A stretch of DNA of 64,000 bases from Stenotrophomonas tumulicola (lineage in GTDB: Bacteria; Pseudomonadota; Gammaproteobacteria; Xanthomonadales; Xanthomonadaceae), in the NCBI RefSeq assembly GCF_014117215.1, contig NZ_JACGXS010000004.1:248001-312000 (forward strand), read 5' to 3'. Each line of letters begins with the position of its first letter. The first letter of the stretch is position 1. The notes below the pieces were generated by a model that had not been told where the DNA came from, ran no database searches, and saw only the letters and a program-made list of their open reading frames with translations. Positions 47,593 through 55,840 of this stretch are shown piece after piece. The position numbers and the translations under genes are program-made.

Positions 47593-48305
47593 GCACGACT
47601 TACCCGACTCCGCGCGACGACGCGCCGCTGGTGGTTTTCGACTTCGACCATACGCTGTATGACGGCGATTCCGGCAGCCATCTGTTCGCCACGCTGATCA
47701 AGCGTAATCCGTTACGCCTGCTGGCTGCGCTGTTGGTTACGCCGATCGCCGGGCCACTGGTGGCGATGCTGCCGACGCGTCGTACCGGCATCTCCCTCTA
47801 TGTGTGGATCGCTACCTTCGGCATGCATCGGGCACGCGAGTTCAACCGCGTCATCGATGCCTATGTGCTGAAGAACGAGCCGGGACTGCGGGCCCGGCTG
47901 TTGCCACAGGCACTGGAAGTATTTGCCGCGCACCGTGCCAGGGGCGACCGGGTGGTCGTGGCCACCGGCGCTCCGCCGGAACTGGCACGTGCGATCCTGG
48001 CCTTCGTCGCCCACCAGGGCGTGCCGGTGATTGGCAGCGAGGTCGGCCCGCGGCTGGGCGCCGTCGGGGCCACGCGGCACTGCCACAACGAGGAGAAGAT
48101 GCGCATGCTGCGCGAGCGCGGTTACGGTGACATCGATATCGCGTATTCCGACAGCACTGCTGATCTTCCACTGCTGCTGGCGGCCAAGGCACCGGTGGTG
48201 GTCAATCCGAAACAGGGCAGCGTGGAGCACTTCCGCCGCGTGCTGCCCGCCGGTACCCGCATCCTCAACTGGGGCTGCGAAGACCGCGGCGGCGACAAGG
48301 CGTGA
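47589..48305 (+). CDS. HAD-superfamily hydrolase (HAD-IB, PSP-like) coupled to trpC
   Basis: 238 residues. HAD motif I is [14 protein letters not shown] (nucleophile Asp, about 17), motif [14 protein letters not shown] (Thr), and motif [14 protein letters not shown] (Asp). The cap is helical and includes a hydrophobic segment [18 protein letters not shown] (about 42-60), which could touch the membrane, as in phosphatidylglycerophosphatase-like or HAD-IB enzymes. It overlaps trpC by four bases (ATGA), so it is translated with the trp genes. Substrate unknown; no tryptophan step needs it. Confidence 0.83.
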   Translation: MSTTYPTPRDDAPLVVFDFDHTLYDGDSGSHLFATLIKRNPLRLLAALLVTPIAGPLVAMLPTRRTGISLYVWIATFGMHRAREFNRVIDAYVLKNEPGLRARLLPQALEVFAAHRARGDRVVVATGAPPELARAILAFVAHQGVPVIGSEVGPRLGAVGATRHCHNEEKMRMLRERGYGDIDIAYSDSTADLPLLLAAKAPVVVNPKQGSVEHFRRVLPAGTRILNWGCEDRGGDKA

Positions 48306-48316
48306 CGGATGGCGTC

Positions 48317-48447
48317 CGCCGGGCATGGCCCGGCGCTTCCCGCCCATGATCCGGTAGCGCCGGGCCATGCCCGGCGAGTACAGCGGCATGACGGCCAGCC
48401 GCCGTCACCCAGCAATGCAACAGCCGCCGGGCATGGCCCGGCGCTAC
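48317..48447. repeat. Three GTAG palindromes (SMAG/REP-like)
   Basis: Units at about 48317-48336, 48354-48376 (GTAG head) and 48425-48447 (ending CTAC), all with the CGCCGGGC-ATG-GCCCGGCG type stem. They lie between the convergent HAD and TSUP genes. Confidence 0.8.
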
Positions 48448-48462
48448 CGGTCCAGTGGGGCG

Positions 48463-49224
48463 TTACCGGTTGACCAGCCCGATCACGGTATGGCCGATCT
48501 GGTACAAGCTGATTGACAGGACCAGCAGGCCGACTGCGACCAGCACCCAGCGTTCCTTGACCCGTTTCACCAGCACCGCGGCCAGCGGCGCGGCCATCAT
48601 GCCGCCGATCAGCAGGCCTGCAACGATCTGCAGGTGATGCAGGCCCATCGACAACAGGAAGGTCGCCGATACCGTAAGCGTCACAACGAATTCTGCCGCA
48701 TTGACGGTACCGATGGTGGTACGGGCCTGTCCGCCGCGCGCCAGCAGCGTCGAAGTGGCCACTGGCCCCCAGCCACCGCCACCGGTGGCATCCAGGAAGC
48801 CCGCAACGGCGCCCAGCAGCGGCACGCGCTTGATGTCGCCCTTGGGCACCAGGCGTCCCGCAGCACGTAGCAGGATGACGATGGCAAGGGCCAGCAGGTA
48901 CAAATAGATCAATGGCCGGATGACGTCTCCGGGCAGCTGGGTGAGCCCGTATGCGCCGATGGCACCGCCGATAGCGCCGGGTACCGCCAGGCGCACGAAC
49001 AGCCTGCGATCGACATTGCCGGCCACCAGGTGGGATACGCCGGAAGCGCCGGTGGTGAAAACCTCCGCCGTGTGCACGCTGGCACTCACATGCGCCGGCG
49101 GGATGCCCATGCTGAGCATCACCGATGACGACACCAGGCCAAAGGCCATGCCCAGCGCACCATCGACCAGTTGTGCGCCGAGGCCGATGAGGATGAACCA
49201 CCAGAATTCGTTGCTCAACTCCAT
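48463..49224 (-). CDS. TSUP-family transporter (TauE/SafE)
   Basis: 253 residues with about eight membrane segments in two repeats. The family signature GLGAQLVDGALGMAFGLVSS at the N terminus (about 14-33) and its counterpart VAGFLDATGGGGWGPVATS (about 140-158) are clear. TSUP proteins export sulfite, sulfoacetate or related anions, or take up sulfur compounds. Start at MELSNEFWWFILIG. No sulfur-metabolism genes are adjacent, so the substrate is open. Confidence 0.88.
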   Translation of the reverse strand: MELSNEFWWFILIGLGAQLVDGALGMAFGLVSSSVMLSMGIPPAHVSASVHTAEVFTTGASGVSHLVAGNVDRRLFVRLAVPGAIGGAIGAYGLTQLPGDVIRPLIYLYLLALAIVILLRAAGRLVPKGDIKRVPLLGAVAGFLDATGGGGWGPVATSTLLARGGQARTTIGTVNAAEFVVTLTVSATFLLSMGLHHLQIVAGLLIGGMMAAPLAAVLVKRVKERWVLVAVGLLVLSISLYQIGHTVIGLVNR

Positions 49225-49271
49225 GCCGGCAGCCTGCGTGGTGGCCGCATCCCGGTCAAGGCATCCCAACG

Positions 49272-49395
49272 GTAGCGCCGAGCCATGCCCTGCGGGCACG
49301 CCGCGCGGGTGGCGCAGGGGATCATCATGCTGCGTGGGCGAACAGCCGCCGGGCATGGCCCGGCGCTGCGGGGCAGTGACGGGCCACGCCCGTCA
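49272..49395. repeat. GTAG palindromes, mixed subtypes
   Basis: A degenerate GTAG-headed unit at 49272, a CGCCGGGCATGGCCCGGCGC unit at about 49347 and GACGGGCCACGCCCGTC at 49378. They fill the space between the TSUP gene and clp (both minus strand). Confidence 0.65.
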
Positions 49396-49411
49396 CGCAT
49401 ACCCGGATGCA

Positions 49412-50101
49412 TCAACGCGTGCCGTACAGCACCACGGTCTTGCCGCGGGCATGCAGCAGCCCGTCTACCTGCAACTTCTTCAGCACGCGTCCGGCCATTT
49501 CGCGGGAGCAGCCGACCAGGCGGGCCAACTCCTGGCGCGACACACGCAGTTGGCTGCCCTGCGGATGGGTCATCGCCTCGGGTTCCTCGGCCAGGTCGTG
49601 CAAGGTCCGCACGATGCGGTCGGTGACGTCCAGGAACGCGAGCCGGCTCGCCTTGCGGCTGGTATCCAGCAGGCGCTTGGATATCTGCTGGCCCAGTGCA
49701 TAGAGCAGGCGCGGCGCATCCCCGGACAGTGGCCCCAGGAACAGCTGGTGCAGCCGTTCATAGCTGATCTCGGCCAGCTCGCAGGCCGTGCGCGTACGCA
49801 GGATCACCTCGCGGCGGTCGGATTCGACGAACAGGCCCATTTCACCGACGAACTCACCGGTGCCGAAGTAGCCGAGCACCAGCTCGCGCTCCTCGTCTTC
49901 CTCGGCGATTATCGAAACGGAACCACTGATCACGTAGTAGAGCGTTCCAGCCGGATCTCCAGGGCGGAACACATCGGTGCGGGCAGGGTAGCGGCGCCTA
50001 TGGCTGTGAGCCAGGAAGCGGTCGATGGTAGCAATGTCCAAAGCCAACGGACTGGTAGCAAGGCGCACGGTTGACACGATGGGGGCGCTCCCTCTGCGCA
50101 T
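49412..50101 (-). CDS. clp: CRP-like global regulator Clp
   Basis: 229 residues, as for Xanthomonas Clp (230). A cyclic-nucleotide-binding fold (about 25-140; DVFRPGDPAGTLYYVISGSV, YFGTGEFVGEMGLF) is joined by a long helix to a CRP helix-turn-helix (VSRQELARLVGCSREMAGRVLKKL, about 182-205; not quoted as one motif). In Xanthomonas, Clp binds target promoters and is released by c-di-GMP, controlling extracellular enzymes and biofilm. Start chosen at MRRGSAPIVSTVRL to match family length. Divergent from speD. Two GGDEF-type proteins elsewhere in the window could feed its c-di-GMP input. Confidence 0.93.
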   Translation of the reverse strand: MRRGSAPIVSTVRLATSPLALDIATIDRFLAHSHRRRYPARTDVFRPGDPAGTLYYVISGSVSIIAEEDEERELVLGYFGTGEFVGEMGLFVESDRREVILRTRTACELAEISYERLHQLFLGPLSGDAPRLLYALGQQISKRLLDTSRKASRLAFLDVTDRIVRTLHDLAEEPEAMTHPQGSQLRVSRQELARLVGCSREMAGRVLKKLQVDGLLHARGKTVVLYGTR

Positions 50102-50251
50102 GAACGGATTCACGGGGTGTAGGAGCAGCTTAGCGGAGCGCAAATGTTAAGAGCAAACGGCGTGCCAGAACCGGCATGCCGTTCACATTCCCCCTCGGGC
50201 CATGTTTGCCTCATAATTGTTCCTTTCCCCTCTCTTACAGGATCGACCGCC

Positions 50252-51046
50252 GTGGTCAAGCCGTTGCCTCGCCTGAGGTTGCAAGGTTTCAACAACCTCA
50301 CCAAGGCGCTGAGCTTCAACATCTATGATGTGTGCTACGCCCGCACCGAAGAGGAGCGCCAGCGTTACATTGATTACATCGATGAAGAGTACAACGCCGA
50401 CAGGCTGACTCAGATTCTCACGGACGTGGCCGAGATCATCGGCGCGAACATCCTCAACATCGCGCGCCAGGACTACGATCCGCAGGGTGCGTCGGTGACG
50501 ATCCTGATCTCCGAAGAACCGGTGATCGACAAGAAGCAGGCCGGGAAGGAGTTGATCTCCGACGCGGTGGTCGCGCATATGGACAAGAGTCACATCACTG
50601 TCCATACCTATCCCGAGACCCATCCGCAGGAAGGCATCGCGACCTTCCGCGCCGATATCGACGTGGCCACCTGTGGCGTCATTTCGCCGCTGAAAGCGCT
50701 GAACTACCTGATCGAGAGTCTGGAATCGGACATCGTGATCATGGACTACCGCGTGCGTGGCTTCACCCGTGATGTGAAGGGCAAGAAGCACTACATCGAC
50801 CACAAGATCAACTCGATCCAGAACTTCCTGCACAAGAACGTGAGGTCGCGGTACGAGATGTTCGACGTCAATGTCTACCAGGAAAACATCTTCCACACGA
50901 AGATGCACCTGAAGGACTTCGACCTGGACCAGTACCTGTTCGAAGAGAAGGCCAAGAACCTGTCCTTCAAGGAACGCATGAAGATCGAAGCGCTGCTGCG
51001 TCGTGAGATCGAAGAGCTGTTCCACGGGCGCAACCTGTCCGAGTAA
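50252..51046 (+). CDS. speD: S-adenosylmethionine decarboxylase proenzyme (E. coli type)
   Basis: 264 residues, identical in length to E. coli SpeD, from a GTG start ([15 protein letters not shown]). The proenzyme cuts itself at K112-S113 in [13 protein letters not shown], turning Ser113 into the pyruvoyl cofactor. Other family segments: [18 protein letters not shown] and [20 protein letters not shown]. It supplies decarboxylated AdoMet to SpeE. It is not linked to speA/speE, which lie about 46 kb away. An ATG further upstream (50144) would overlap the control region shared with clp. Confidence 0.95.
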   Translation: MVKPLPRLRLQGFNNLTKALSFNIYDVCYARTEEERQRYIDYIDEEYNADRLTQILTDVAEIIGANILNIARQDYDPQGASVTILISEEPVIDKKQAGKELISDAVVAHMDKSHITVHTYPETHPQEGIATFRADIDVATCGVISPLKALNYLIESLESDIVIMDYRVRGFTRDVKGKKHYIDHKINSIQNFLHKNVRSRYEMFDVNVYQENIFHTKMHLKDFDLDQYLFEEKAKNLSFKERMKIEALLRREIEELFHGRNLSE

Positions 51047-51052
51047 TGCTGC

Positions 51053-51184
51053 GCGTGGCGTGAATCGCCACCGCGGATATCGGTGGGATGCGCTGTCGCG
51101 TGGAACCTGAATCTGCGCGGATTTTCTGTTCCACGGCGAGACCTGCCTGCGGCCCGGTGTGAAGACACCGGGCCGTTCTGTTTT
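51053..51184 (+). other. Structured RNA segment between speD and gdx
   Basis: Three hairpins in a row. GTGGCG-TGAAT-CGCCAC (51055-51071); an 11-bp stem with one bulge, TCGC-GTGGAAC with GTTCCAC-G-GCGA (51096-51106 with 51128-51139), holding an inner AATC/GATT stem; and GGCCCGGTGT-GAAG-ACACCGGGCC (51151-51174) followed by a U-rich run. It may be an elaborate 3' end of speD or a leader that controls gdx. It does not match the guanidine-I, -II or -III patterns that I know. Confidence 0.45.
51151..51184 (+). terminator. Intrinsic terminator after speD
   Basis: Perfect 10-bp stem with GAAG loop followed by GTTCTGTTTT. It would end speD transcription, or attenuate gdx if transcription starts upstream. 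Confidence 0.75.
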
Positions 51185-51210
51185 CGTTCAAAAATTTGAG
51201 GAGCATTGCC

Positions 51211-51531
51211 ATGCCTTGGATCTATCTGTTGCTGGCCGGCCTGTTTGAGATCGGTTTCGCAATCGGCATGAAGTATTCAAATGGCTTCAGCAAGCCGTTG
51301 CCGACCATCGCCACCATCGTCGCGGCATTGATCAGCCTGTACCTGATGGGGCAGGCGATGAAGAGCATTCCGGTGGGTACGGCTTACGCCATCTGGACAG
51401 GTATCGGGGCGCTCGGCGTCACGCTGCTGGGCATCTTCCTGTTCAACGACAGCGCATCGCCGGCGCGGCTGGCCTGCGTGGCGTTGATCGTTACCGGGGT
51501 GATCGGGCTGAAGCTGGTGTCCAGCCCCTGA
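51211..51531 (+). CDS. gdx: SMR-family guanidinium exporter (SugE/Gdx)
   Basis: 106 residues, four membrane segments. The key Glu is in LLLAGLFEIGFAIGMKYSNGF (about 13), and SIPVGTAYAIWTGIGALG is the SugE/Gdx version of the SMR signature, distinct from EmrE. Gdx proteins export guanidinium in exchange for protons; some forms tolerate quaternary ammonium compounds. AGGAG lies seven bases before the ATG. A structured RNA segment lies upstream. Convergent with coq7. Confidence 0.9.
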   Translation: MPWIYLLLAGLFEIGFAIGMKYSNGFSKPLPTIATIVAALISLYLMGQAMKSIPVGTAYAIWTGIGALGVTLLGIFLFNDSASPARLACVALIVTGVIGLKLVSSP

Positions 51532-51562
51532 GCGAGCCGCCGAGCATGGCTCGGCGTGGCTG

Positions 51563-52204
51563 TCAAAACCGGTATGCGATGGTCTTCATCACCTTCGATG
51601 CCAGCGCCATCGCGCCGGGAATCGGGAATGGCAGGCGGCGCGCACCGGCCTGCTCGGCATGCTCGGCATGCCGCGCTTCGTCTTCCTTCATCACCTGGAT
51701 CACTTCGCGGCTGCGCAGGTCATTCGGCGGCAGCGTTTCCAGGTGTTCATCCAGATGGGCTTCCACCTGGCGCTCGGTTTCAACCACGAAGCCCAGGTTC
51801 CAGCCGTCGCCGCGCAGTCCGGCGAGGGTGCCGATGGCATAACTGCCTGCGTACCACACCGGGTTGAACAGGCTGGGTCGGCTGTCCAGTTCGGTCAGCC
51901 GGGCGGCGCACCAGGCAAGGTGGTCGGTTTCTTCCTGCGCGGCCTCCAGCAGGTGCTCGCGGGTGGCTGGATCGTGGGCGACCGCCGCCTGGCCGAAATA
52001 CAGGCCCTGTGCGCACACTTCGCCCACATGGTTGATGCGCATCAGGCCGGCCGCGTGGCGGCGTTCGGTGGACGTCATCCCGGGTTCCCCTGCAGCAGCA
52101 GGGTAGGGGCGAGCTGCCGGTGGGTTGCCGAACACCGTATCCAGGGCACGCTGGGCCTCGGTCAGCAGGTGGTCCAGCGGGGAGGTCTGGCGGAGCGCGG
52201 TCAT
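51563..52204 (-). CDS. coq7: Demethoxyubiquinone hydroxylase Coq7
   Basis: 213 residues, the usual bacterial Coq7 length. Di-iron enzyme for the last hydroxylation of ubiquinone synthesis at the inner membrane. Iron ligands: Glu in [22 protein letters not shown], Glu in [10 protein letters not shown], and [11 protein letters not shown]. Start at [14 protein letters not shown]; six in-frame codons upstream are possible. It is an alternative to the flavin enzyme UbiF used by E. coli. Confidence 0.93.
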   Translation of the reverse strand: MTALRQTSPLDHLLTEAQRALDTVFGNPPAARPYPAAAGEPGMTSTERRHAAGLMRINHVGEVCAQGLYFGQAAVAHDPATREHLLEAAQEETDHLAWCAARLTELDSRPSLFNPVWYAGSYAIGTLAGLRGDGWNLGFVVETERQVEAHLDEHLETLPPNDLRSREVIQVMKEDEARHAEHAEQAGARRLPFPIPGAMALASKVMKTIAYRF

Positions 52205-52285
52205 CGTGGGCCAATCAATCATGTCGGGGGCCCCTGATTCTCGCTGCCCCGGCCGCCCCTGCCAAGCCGTTGGGCAGGGGCGGCT

Positions 52286-52314
52286 TGCGTCGTGCGGAAA
52301 AGATGGCTAAAATC
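52286..52314 (+). promoter_or_regulatory. Promoter of rplM-rpsI
   Basis: TTGCGT, 17-base spacer, TAAAAT; start of transcription near 52321, about 80 bases before rplM. A strong sigma-70 match, as expected for ribosomal protein genes. Confidence 0.7.
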
Positions 52315-52400
52315 CCGCCTCTTGCGTTTCACCTTCACAACGCGTGGCAGAGTTCCGGCCGTCCATCGCCGCAATGAGCCCGACCTACATAGAGTTCTTC

Positions 52401-52829
52401 ATGAGCACTTTCACCGCCAAGAACGAGACCGTCCAGCGCGACTGGTACCTCGTTGACGCCTCGGGCAAGACCCTGGGCCGTCTCTGCACCGAGCTGGCCC
52501 GCCGTCTGCGTGGCAAGCACAAGCCGGTCTACACCCCGCACGTCGATACCGGCGATTACCTCGTTGTCATCAATGCAGAAAAGATTGCCGTCACCGGCAA
52601 CAAGCTGCAGGACAAGAAGTATCACCGTTTCACCGGCTACATCGGCAACCTGAAGACCGAATCCCTGGCCCAGGCGCTTGAGCGCCACCCCGAGCGCGTG
52701 ATCGAGATCGCCGTGAAGGGCATGCTGCCGAAGGGTCCGCTGGGTCGCCAGATGTACCGCAAGCTCAAGGTCTATGCAGGCACTGAGCATCCGCACGCCG
52801 CACAGCAGCCGCAGGTTCTGGATATCTAA
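52401..52829 (+). CDS. rplM: 50S ribosomal protein L13
   Basis: 142 residues, standard length. Motifs: [53 protein letters not shown] and [10 protein letters not shown]. Early assembly protein of the large subunit. Pairs with rpsI two bases downstream, as in nearly all proteobacteria. Confidence 0.98.
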   Translation: MSTFTAKNETVQRDWYLVDASGKTLGRLCTELARRLRGKHKPVYTPHVDTGDYLVVINAEKIAVTGNKLQDKKYHRFTGYIGNLKTESLAQALERHPERVIEIAVKGMLPKGPLGRQMYRKLKVYAGTEHPHAAQQPQVLDI

Positions 52830-52831
52830 TC

Positions 52832-53224
52832 ATGGCTATCACTCAAAACTACGGCACTGGCCGCCGCAAGTCCTCCACCGCCCGCGTGTTCCTGCGTAAG
52901 GGTTCGGGCAAGATCACCGTCAATGGCCGTCCGCTGGACGAGTTCTTTGGTCGCGAGACTGCGCGCATGATCGTGCGCCAGCCGCTCGAGCTGACCCAGA
53001 ACACCGAAAGCTTCGACATCCTGGTCACCGCCGCTGGCGGCGGCACCACCGGCCAGGCCGGTGCGATCCGCCTGGGCATCGCCCGTGCGCTGGTCGAGTA
53101 CGACGAAACCCTGAAGACTGAACTGCGCAAGGCTGGTTTCATCACCCGCGATGCGCGTGAAGTCGAGCGTAAGAAGGTCGGCCTGCACAAGGCACGTCGC
53201 GCCACCCAGTTCTCCAAGCGCTGA
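52832..53224 (+). CDS. rpsI: 30S ribosomal protein S9
   Basis: 130 residues, standard length. Motifs: [15 protein letters not shown] at the N terminus, [19 protein letters not shown], and the C terminus [11 protein letters not shown] that reaches the P-site tRNA. Cotranscribed with rplM. Confidence 0.98.
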   Translation: MAITQNYGTGRRKSSTARVFLRKGSGKITVNGRPLDEFFGRETARMIVRQPLELTQNTESFDILVTAAGGGTTGQAGAIRLGIARALVEYDETLKTELRKAGFITRDAREVERKKVGLHKARRATQFSKR

Positions 53225-53247
53225 TCCACTGCGCCAAGGAACAGCAG

Positions 53248-53271
53248 AAGCCCGGCCTTGGCCGGGCTTTT
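53248..53271 (+). terminator. Intrinsic terminator of rplM-rpsI
   Basis: AAGCCCGGCC-TTGG-CCGGGCTTTT: GC-rich stem followed by four Ts, 24 bases after the rpsI stop. Confidence 0.85.
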
Positions 53272-53369
53272 GTCGTTCTGGGCGCAGTGGGCTGGCGTTT
53301 TTCCTGGAGAGGGGTCCCCTGGATGTTCAAGGGGGCGCCGACAGGGGCGGGGGTAAGGATGAATGCGTG

Positions 53370-53425
53370 GCCAAATTAAAAGAAAAGGCCTGATCTTTCG
53401 ATCAGGCCTTTTCTTTTAATTTGGC
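53370..53425. terminator. 26-bp perfect inverted repeat, tRNA-side terminator
   Basis: Arms 53370-53395 and 53400-53425 are perfectly complementary (GCCAAATTAAAAGAAAAGGC... on the left) around a TTTC loop. The inner AAAAGGCCTGATC/GATCAGGCCTTTT forms a bidirectional terminator for the leftward tRNA transcript and backs up the rpsI terminator. The outer end overlaps the encoded CCA of tRNA-Gln. Confidence 0.85.
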
Positions 53426-53496
53426 TGCCCCGGATGGATTCGAACCACCGAATGCCTGAGTCAGAGTCAGGTGCCTTACCGCTTGGCGACGGGGCA
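53422..53496 (-). tRNA. tRNA-Gln (CTG anticodon)
   Basis: 75 nt including encoded CCA. Acceptor stem TGCCCCG/CGGGGCA, D-arm CGCCAAGCGGTAAGGC, anticodon arm CCTGA-CTCTGAC-TCAGG giving anticodon CTG, T-arm GGTGGTTCGAATCCATC. Second gene of a two-tRNA transcript behind tRNA-Met. Confidence 0.95.
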
Positions 53497-53548
53497 AAAT
53501 AGGTGAAGCAATTATCTCACTTTCCAGGCCAAAAAACCAACTTCGGCA

Positions 53549-53625
53549 TGGTGGCTATGGGTGGACTCGAACCACCGACCCCAGCATTATGAGTGCTGTG
53601 CTCTAACCGGCTGAGCTACATAGCC
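53549..53625 (-). tRNA. tRNA-Met (elongator, CAT anticodon)
   Basis: 77 nt including encoded CCA. Acceptor GGCTATG/CATAGCC, D-arm TAGCTCAGCCGGTTAGAGC, anticodon arm CAGCA-CTCATAA-TGCTG with CAT, T-arm GGTGGTTCGAGTCCACC. The GG..CC first pair and overall wording match elongator Met rather than initiator tRNA. Confidence 0.95.
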
Positions 53626-53639
53626 TCGGTGAGCCGGCT

Positions 53640-53668
53640 ATTCTGCTCATGTGTATCAGGCATGTCAA
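53640..53668 (-). promoter_or_regulatory. Promoter of the tRNA-Met/tRNA-Gln transcript
   Basis: On the minus strand TTGACA, 17-base spacer, CAGAAT; the -35 box is perfect. Transcription would start about 8 bases before the mature tRNA-Met 5' end. Confidence 0.7.
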
Positions 53669-53684
53669 TACTTTTGTATTGAGC

Positions 53685-53713
53685 TTGTGGGCCGACAGAC
53701 GGCATGGGATAGT
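53685..53713 (+). promoter_or_regulatory. Candidate promoter of rppH
   Basis: TTGTGG, 17-base spacer, GATAGT; start of transcription near 53720, 25 bases before the rppH GTG. It lies back to back with the tRNA promoter. Confidence 0.45.
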
Positions 53714-53744
53714 CCTCGTCAGTAGATTTCTAGGAGTCCGCATC

Positions 53745-54368
53745 GTGATCGATCCGGACGGCTATCGACCGAACGTCGGCATCGTGTTGATGCGCCAGGA
53801 CGGTCAGGTGTTCTGGGCACGTCGTGTGCGCCGGGATGGCTGGCAGTTTCCACAGGGCGGCATGAACACCGATGAGACGCCCGTCGAGGCCATGTATCGT
53901 GAACTGCAGGAAGAGACCGGCCTGCTGCCCGAGCACGTTGAAGTGCTTGGTGCTACCCCCGGTTGGTTGCGCTACAAGCTTCCGGCGCGTGCGATCAGGC
54001 GCAATGAGCGCCAGGTCTGCATCGGCCAGAAGCAGGTCTGGTTCCTGTTGCGCCTCACCGGCGATGAAAGCCATGTGCAGTTGGACCATACCGACAGCCC
54101 GGAGTTCGACAACTGGCGCTGGGTGGACTTCTGGTATCCGGTGGAGCACGTCGTGATCTTCAAGCGCGGCGTGTATGCGCGTGCGCTGCGGCATCTGGCG
54201 CCGATGGCACGCGGTGTTGCCGGACCCGGGGTGTCGCCCATGCCTGCGGGTGCACAGGAGGCGTGGATGCCAGGCCATGTGGCCGGGCACGACCGCCCGC
54301 GCAAGCGCACGCAGAAGCGCGGCTATTGGCCGAAGAAGGCGGGTAGCAGCGATCCGAGCGTGCCCTGA
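53745..54368 (+). CDS. rppH: RNA pyrophosphohydrolase RppH
   Basis: 207 residues from a GTG start ([15 protein letters not shown]) with AGGAG eight to nine bases upstream. Nudix box [23 protein letters not shown], read as G(5)E(7)REUxEExGU, is intact (about 38-60); WQFPQGG is typical of RppH. It removes pyrophosphate from mRNA 5' ends to start decay. The C-terminal 50 residues (Pro/Gly/Lys/Arg-rich, [15 protein letters not shown]) extend past the E. coli length and may bind RNA; such tails are common in xanthomonads. Confidence 0.94.
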   Translation: MIDPDGYRPNVGIVLMRQDGQVFWARRVRRDGWQFPQGGMNTDETPVEAMYRELQEETGLLPEHVEVLGATPGWLRYKLPARAIRRNERQVCIGQKQVWFLLRLTGDESHVQLDHTDSPEFDNWRWVDFWYPVEHVVIFKRGVYARALRHLAPMARGVAGPGVSPMPAGAQEAWMPGHVAGHDRPRKRTQKRGYWPKKAGSSDPSVP

Positions 54369-54406
54369 TGTTGCCGGGGACGGCCGTAGTCCATGCAGCC
54401 AATCGA

Positions 54407-54443
54407 AACAGCCTGAATCATGTCGAGAATGATTCAGGCTGTT
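54407..54443. terminator. 15-bp inverted repeat after rppH
   Basis: AACAGCCTGAATCAT-GTCGAGA-ATGATTCAGGCTGTT, perfect arms. It ends two bases before the -35 box of the bfd promoter, so it could end rppH transcription or be a regulator site. The T-run is short, which weakens the terminator reading. Confidence 0.55.
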
Positions 54444-54445
54444 AA

Positions 54446-54474
54446 TTGACAACCATTCGCGTTTGAAGTGGAAT
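54446..54474 (+). promoter_or_regulatory. Promoter of bfd
   Basis: TTGACA, 17-base spacer, TGGAAT. The -35 box is a perfect consensus. Expected start near 54481, about 34 bases before the bfd GTG. I see no convincing Fur box on it. Confidence 0.6.
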
Positions 54475-54514
54475 AGGGACAGGCCAGCTCCGGCCTGCCA
54501 GCCCTGACGCCACC

Positions 54515-54721
54515 GTGTACGTCTGCATCTGCAACGGAATCACCGACCACCAGATCCGCGAGGCCGCCAGCAATGGCTGCACGTCGGTGGCCGAGCTGAC
54601 CATGCGGACCGGCTGCGGTGCCACCTGTGGTTCCTGCCTGGACATGGCAGGCGACCTGCTGGCCAAGGCCTTGGCCACCCACGATCTGCCACTGCCGGTA
54701 CTGGGTCTCCAGGCTGCCTGA
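54515..54721 (+). CDS. bfd: Bacterioferritin-associated ferredoxin
   Basis: 68 residues from a GTG start. The [2Fe-2S] ligands C4, C6, C38 and C41 (VCICNG and CGATCGSC) match the Bfd fold. Bfd gives electrons to bacterioferritin haem so stored Fe(III) can be released. bfr lies 0.5 kb downstream, separated by one small membrane protein gene, which supports the pairing. No good Shine-Dalgarno is visible before the GTG. Confidence 0.92.
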   Translation: MYVCICNGITDHQIREAASNGCTSVAELTMRTGCGATCGSCLDMAGDLLAKALATHDLPLPVLGLQAA

Positions 54722-54872
54722 AGGTTTTCCCTGATTGCCCCTCACGTCCTGGCGGGCGTCGTCTACACTTCCTCATGGTGATTCGCCCTGTGCACAGGCG
54801 CAGGCGTGACGGTCGCTTGGCCCTGGCGCGTGGGGCAATGCGGTAAACGGAGGCAGGAAGCAGGAAGCAACG

Positions 54873-55085
54873 ATGACTCATCCCCAGCGAAAATTCGTCG
54901 TCGCATTGCTCTTTGCCGTGCTGTATGGCGGTGTCGGGATACTGTGCTGGTCCATCCCCTATGTGAGGGAGCTAGGACCGTTGCTTGCCATTGTCTGGTT
55001 GATCGTCGTCCGCCGGTTGCTCGGGTGGATGGTCGTAGCGCTGGGCTGGGCGCCCGTGGAGGCGGGCGAAGGTCAGGGGCGTTGA
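54873..55085 (+). CDS. Small membrane protein between bfd and bfr
   Basis: 70 residues with two membrane segments (about 8-28 and 33-57), a basic N terminus (MTHPQRKF) and a hydrophilic tail. AGGAAG lies near the ATG. I recognise no family. Position between bfd and bfr hints at iron metabolism but may be chance. Confidence 0.5.
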   Translation: MTHPQRKFVVALLFAVLYGGVGILCWSIPYVRELGPLLAIVWLIVVRRLLGWMVVALGWAPVEAGEGQGR

Positions 55086-55227
55086 GTTTGCCTGCTGCGC
55101 GTCAGGCATCGGCATTCCCACCTCCGCCGCAGTGGCAGGACTCGCCAATGATCACGATTCGCGTTCCTTCATCGCCAGTGCAAAGCCGCTACAGTGCCGG
55201 CGTTTCCAGCGTGCAGGAGCACTCCCC

Positions 55228-55698
55228 ATGAAAGGCGACGCCAAAGTCATCCAGTACCTCAACAAGGTGCTGTACAACGAGCTGACCGCGATCAACCAGT
55301 ATTTCCTGCATGCCAAGATGCTGAAGAACTGGGGCATCAAGGAGCTTGCGGAACACGAGTACAAGGAATCGATCGATGAGATGAAGCATGCCGACATGCT
55401 GTCTGATCGCATCCTGTTCCTCGAGGGCCTGCCGAACTTCCAGGCGCTGGGCAAGCTGCGTATCGGCGAGAACCCTACCGAGATCCTGCGCTGCGACCTG
55501 GCGCTGGAAAGCGAAGGTGTCGTGGTGCTGCGTGAAGCGGTCGCCTACGCCGACTCGGTCGGCGACTATGTCAGCCGGCAGTTGTTCACCAAGATCCTTG
55601 ATTCGGAAGAAGAGCATATCGATTGGCTGGAAACCCAGCTGGACCTGATCGAGCGGATCGGTGAGCCGAAGTACCTGCTGAGCAAGCTGGAAGACTGA
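55228..55698 (+). CDS. bfr: Bacterioferritin
   Basis: 156 residues, normal length. Four-helix iron-storage protein forming 24-mers with haem between subunits. Haem ligand M52 and ferroxidase residues E18, E51 and H54 are in place ([22 protein letters not shown]), with E94/E127/H130 equivalents in ALESEGV and [11 protein letters not shown]. An AGGAGC site lies upstream of the ATG. Works with Bfd. Confidence 0.96.
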   Translation: MKGDAKVIQYLNKVLYNELTAINQYFLHAKMLKNWGIKELAEHEYKESIDEMKHADMLSDRILFLEGLPNFQALGKLRIGENPTEILRCDLALESEGVVVLREAVAYADSVGDYVSRQLFTKILDSEEEHIDWLETQLDLIERIGEPKYLLSKLED

Positions 55699-55840
55699 AG
55701 CTGCGTGCCGGCCAGCGACCGGCACCTACCTAAGCAAAGACGTGCCGGAGAAGAGGGTCACCCGGCACGTCAGACGGCCAGACGGCCAGTGCCAAGCGCC
55801 GGCAGGGGGGATCGGTGTGCCCCGTCCCCGGGCTGCCACG

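Noticed and set aside
51047-51210. Known guanidine riboswitch upstream of gdx
   Set aside because: Hairpin loops lack the ACGR loops of mini-ykkC and other recognised guanidine motifs; kept only as an unknown structure.
53422-53625. tRNA genes as an integration site for a genomic island
   Set aside because: No integrase, direct repeat of a tRNA end, or composition change is seen on either side; flanks are core genes.
54407-54480. Fur box in the bfd promoter
   Set aside because: The GAATCAT/ATGATTC palindrome superficially resembles one, but it does not match the 19-bp consensus and is better read as a hairpin after rppH.
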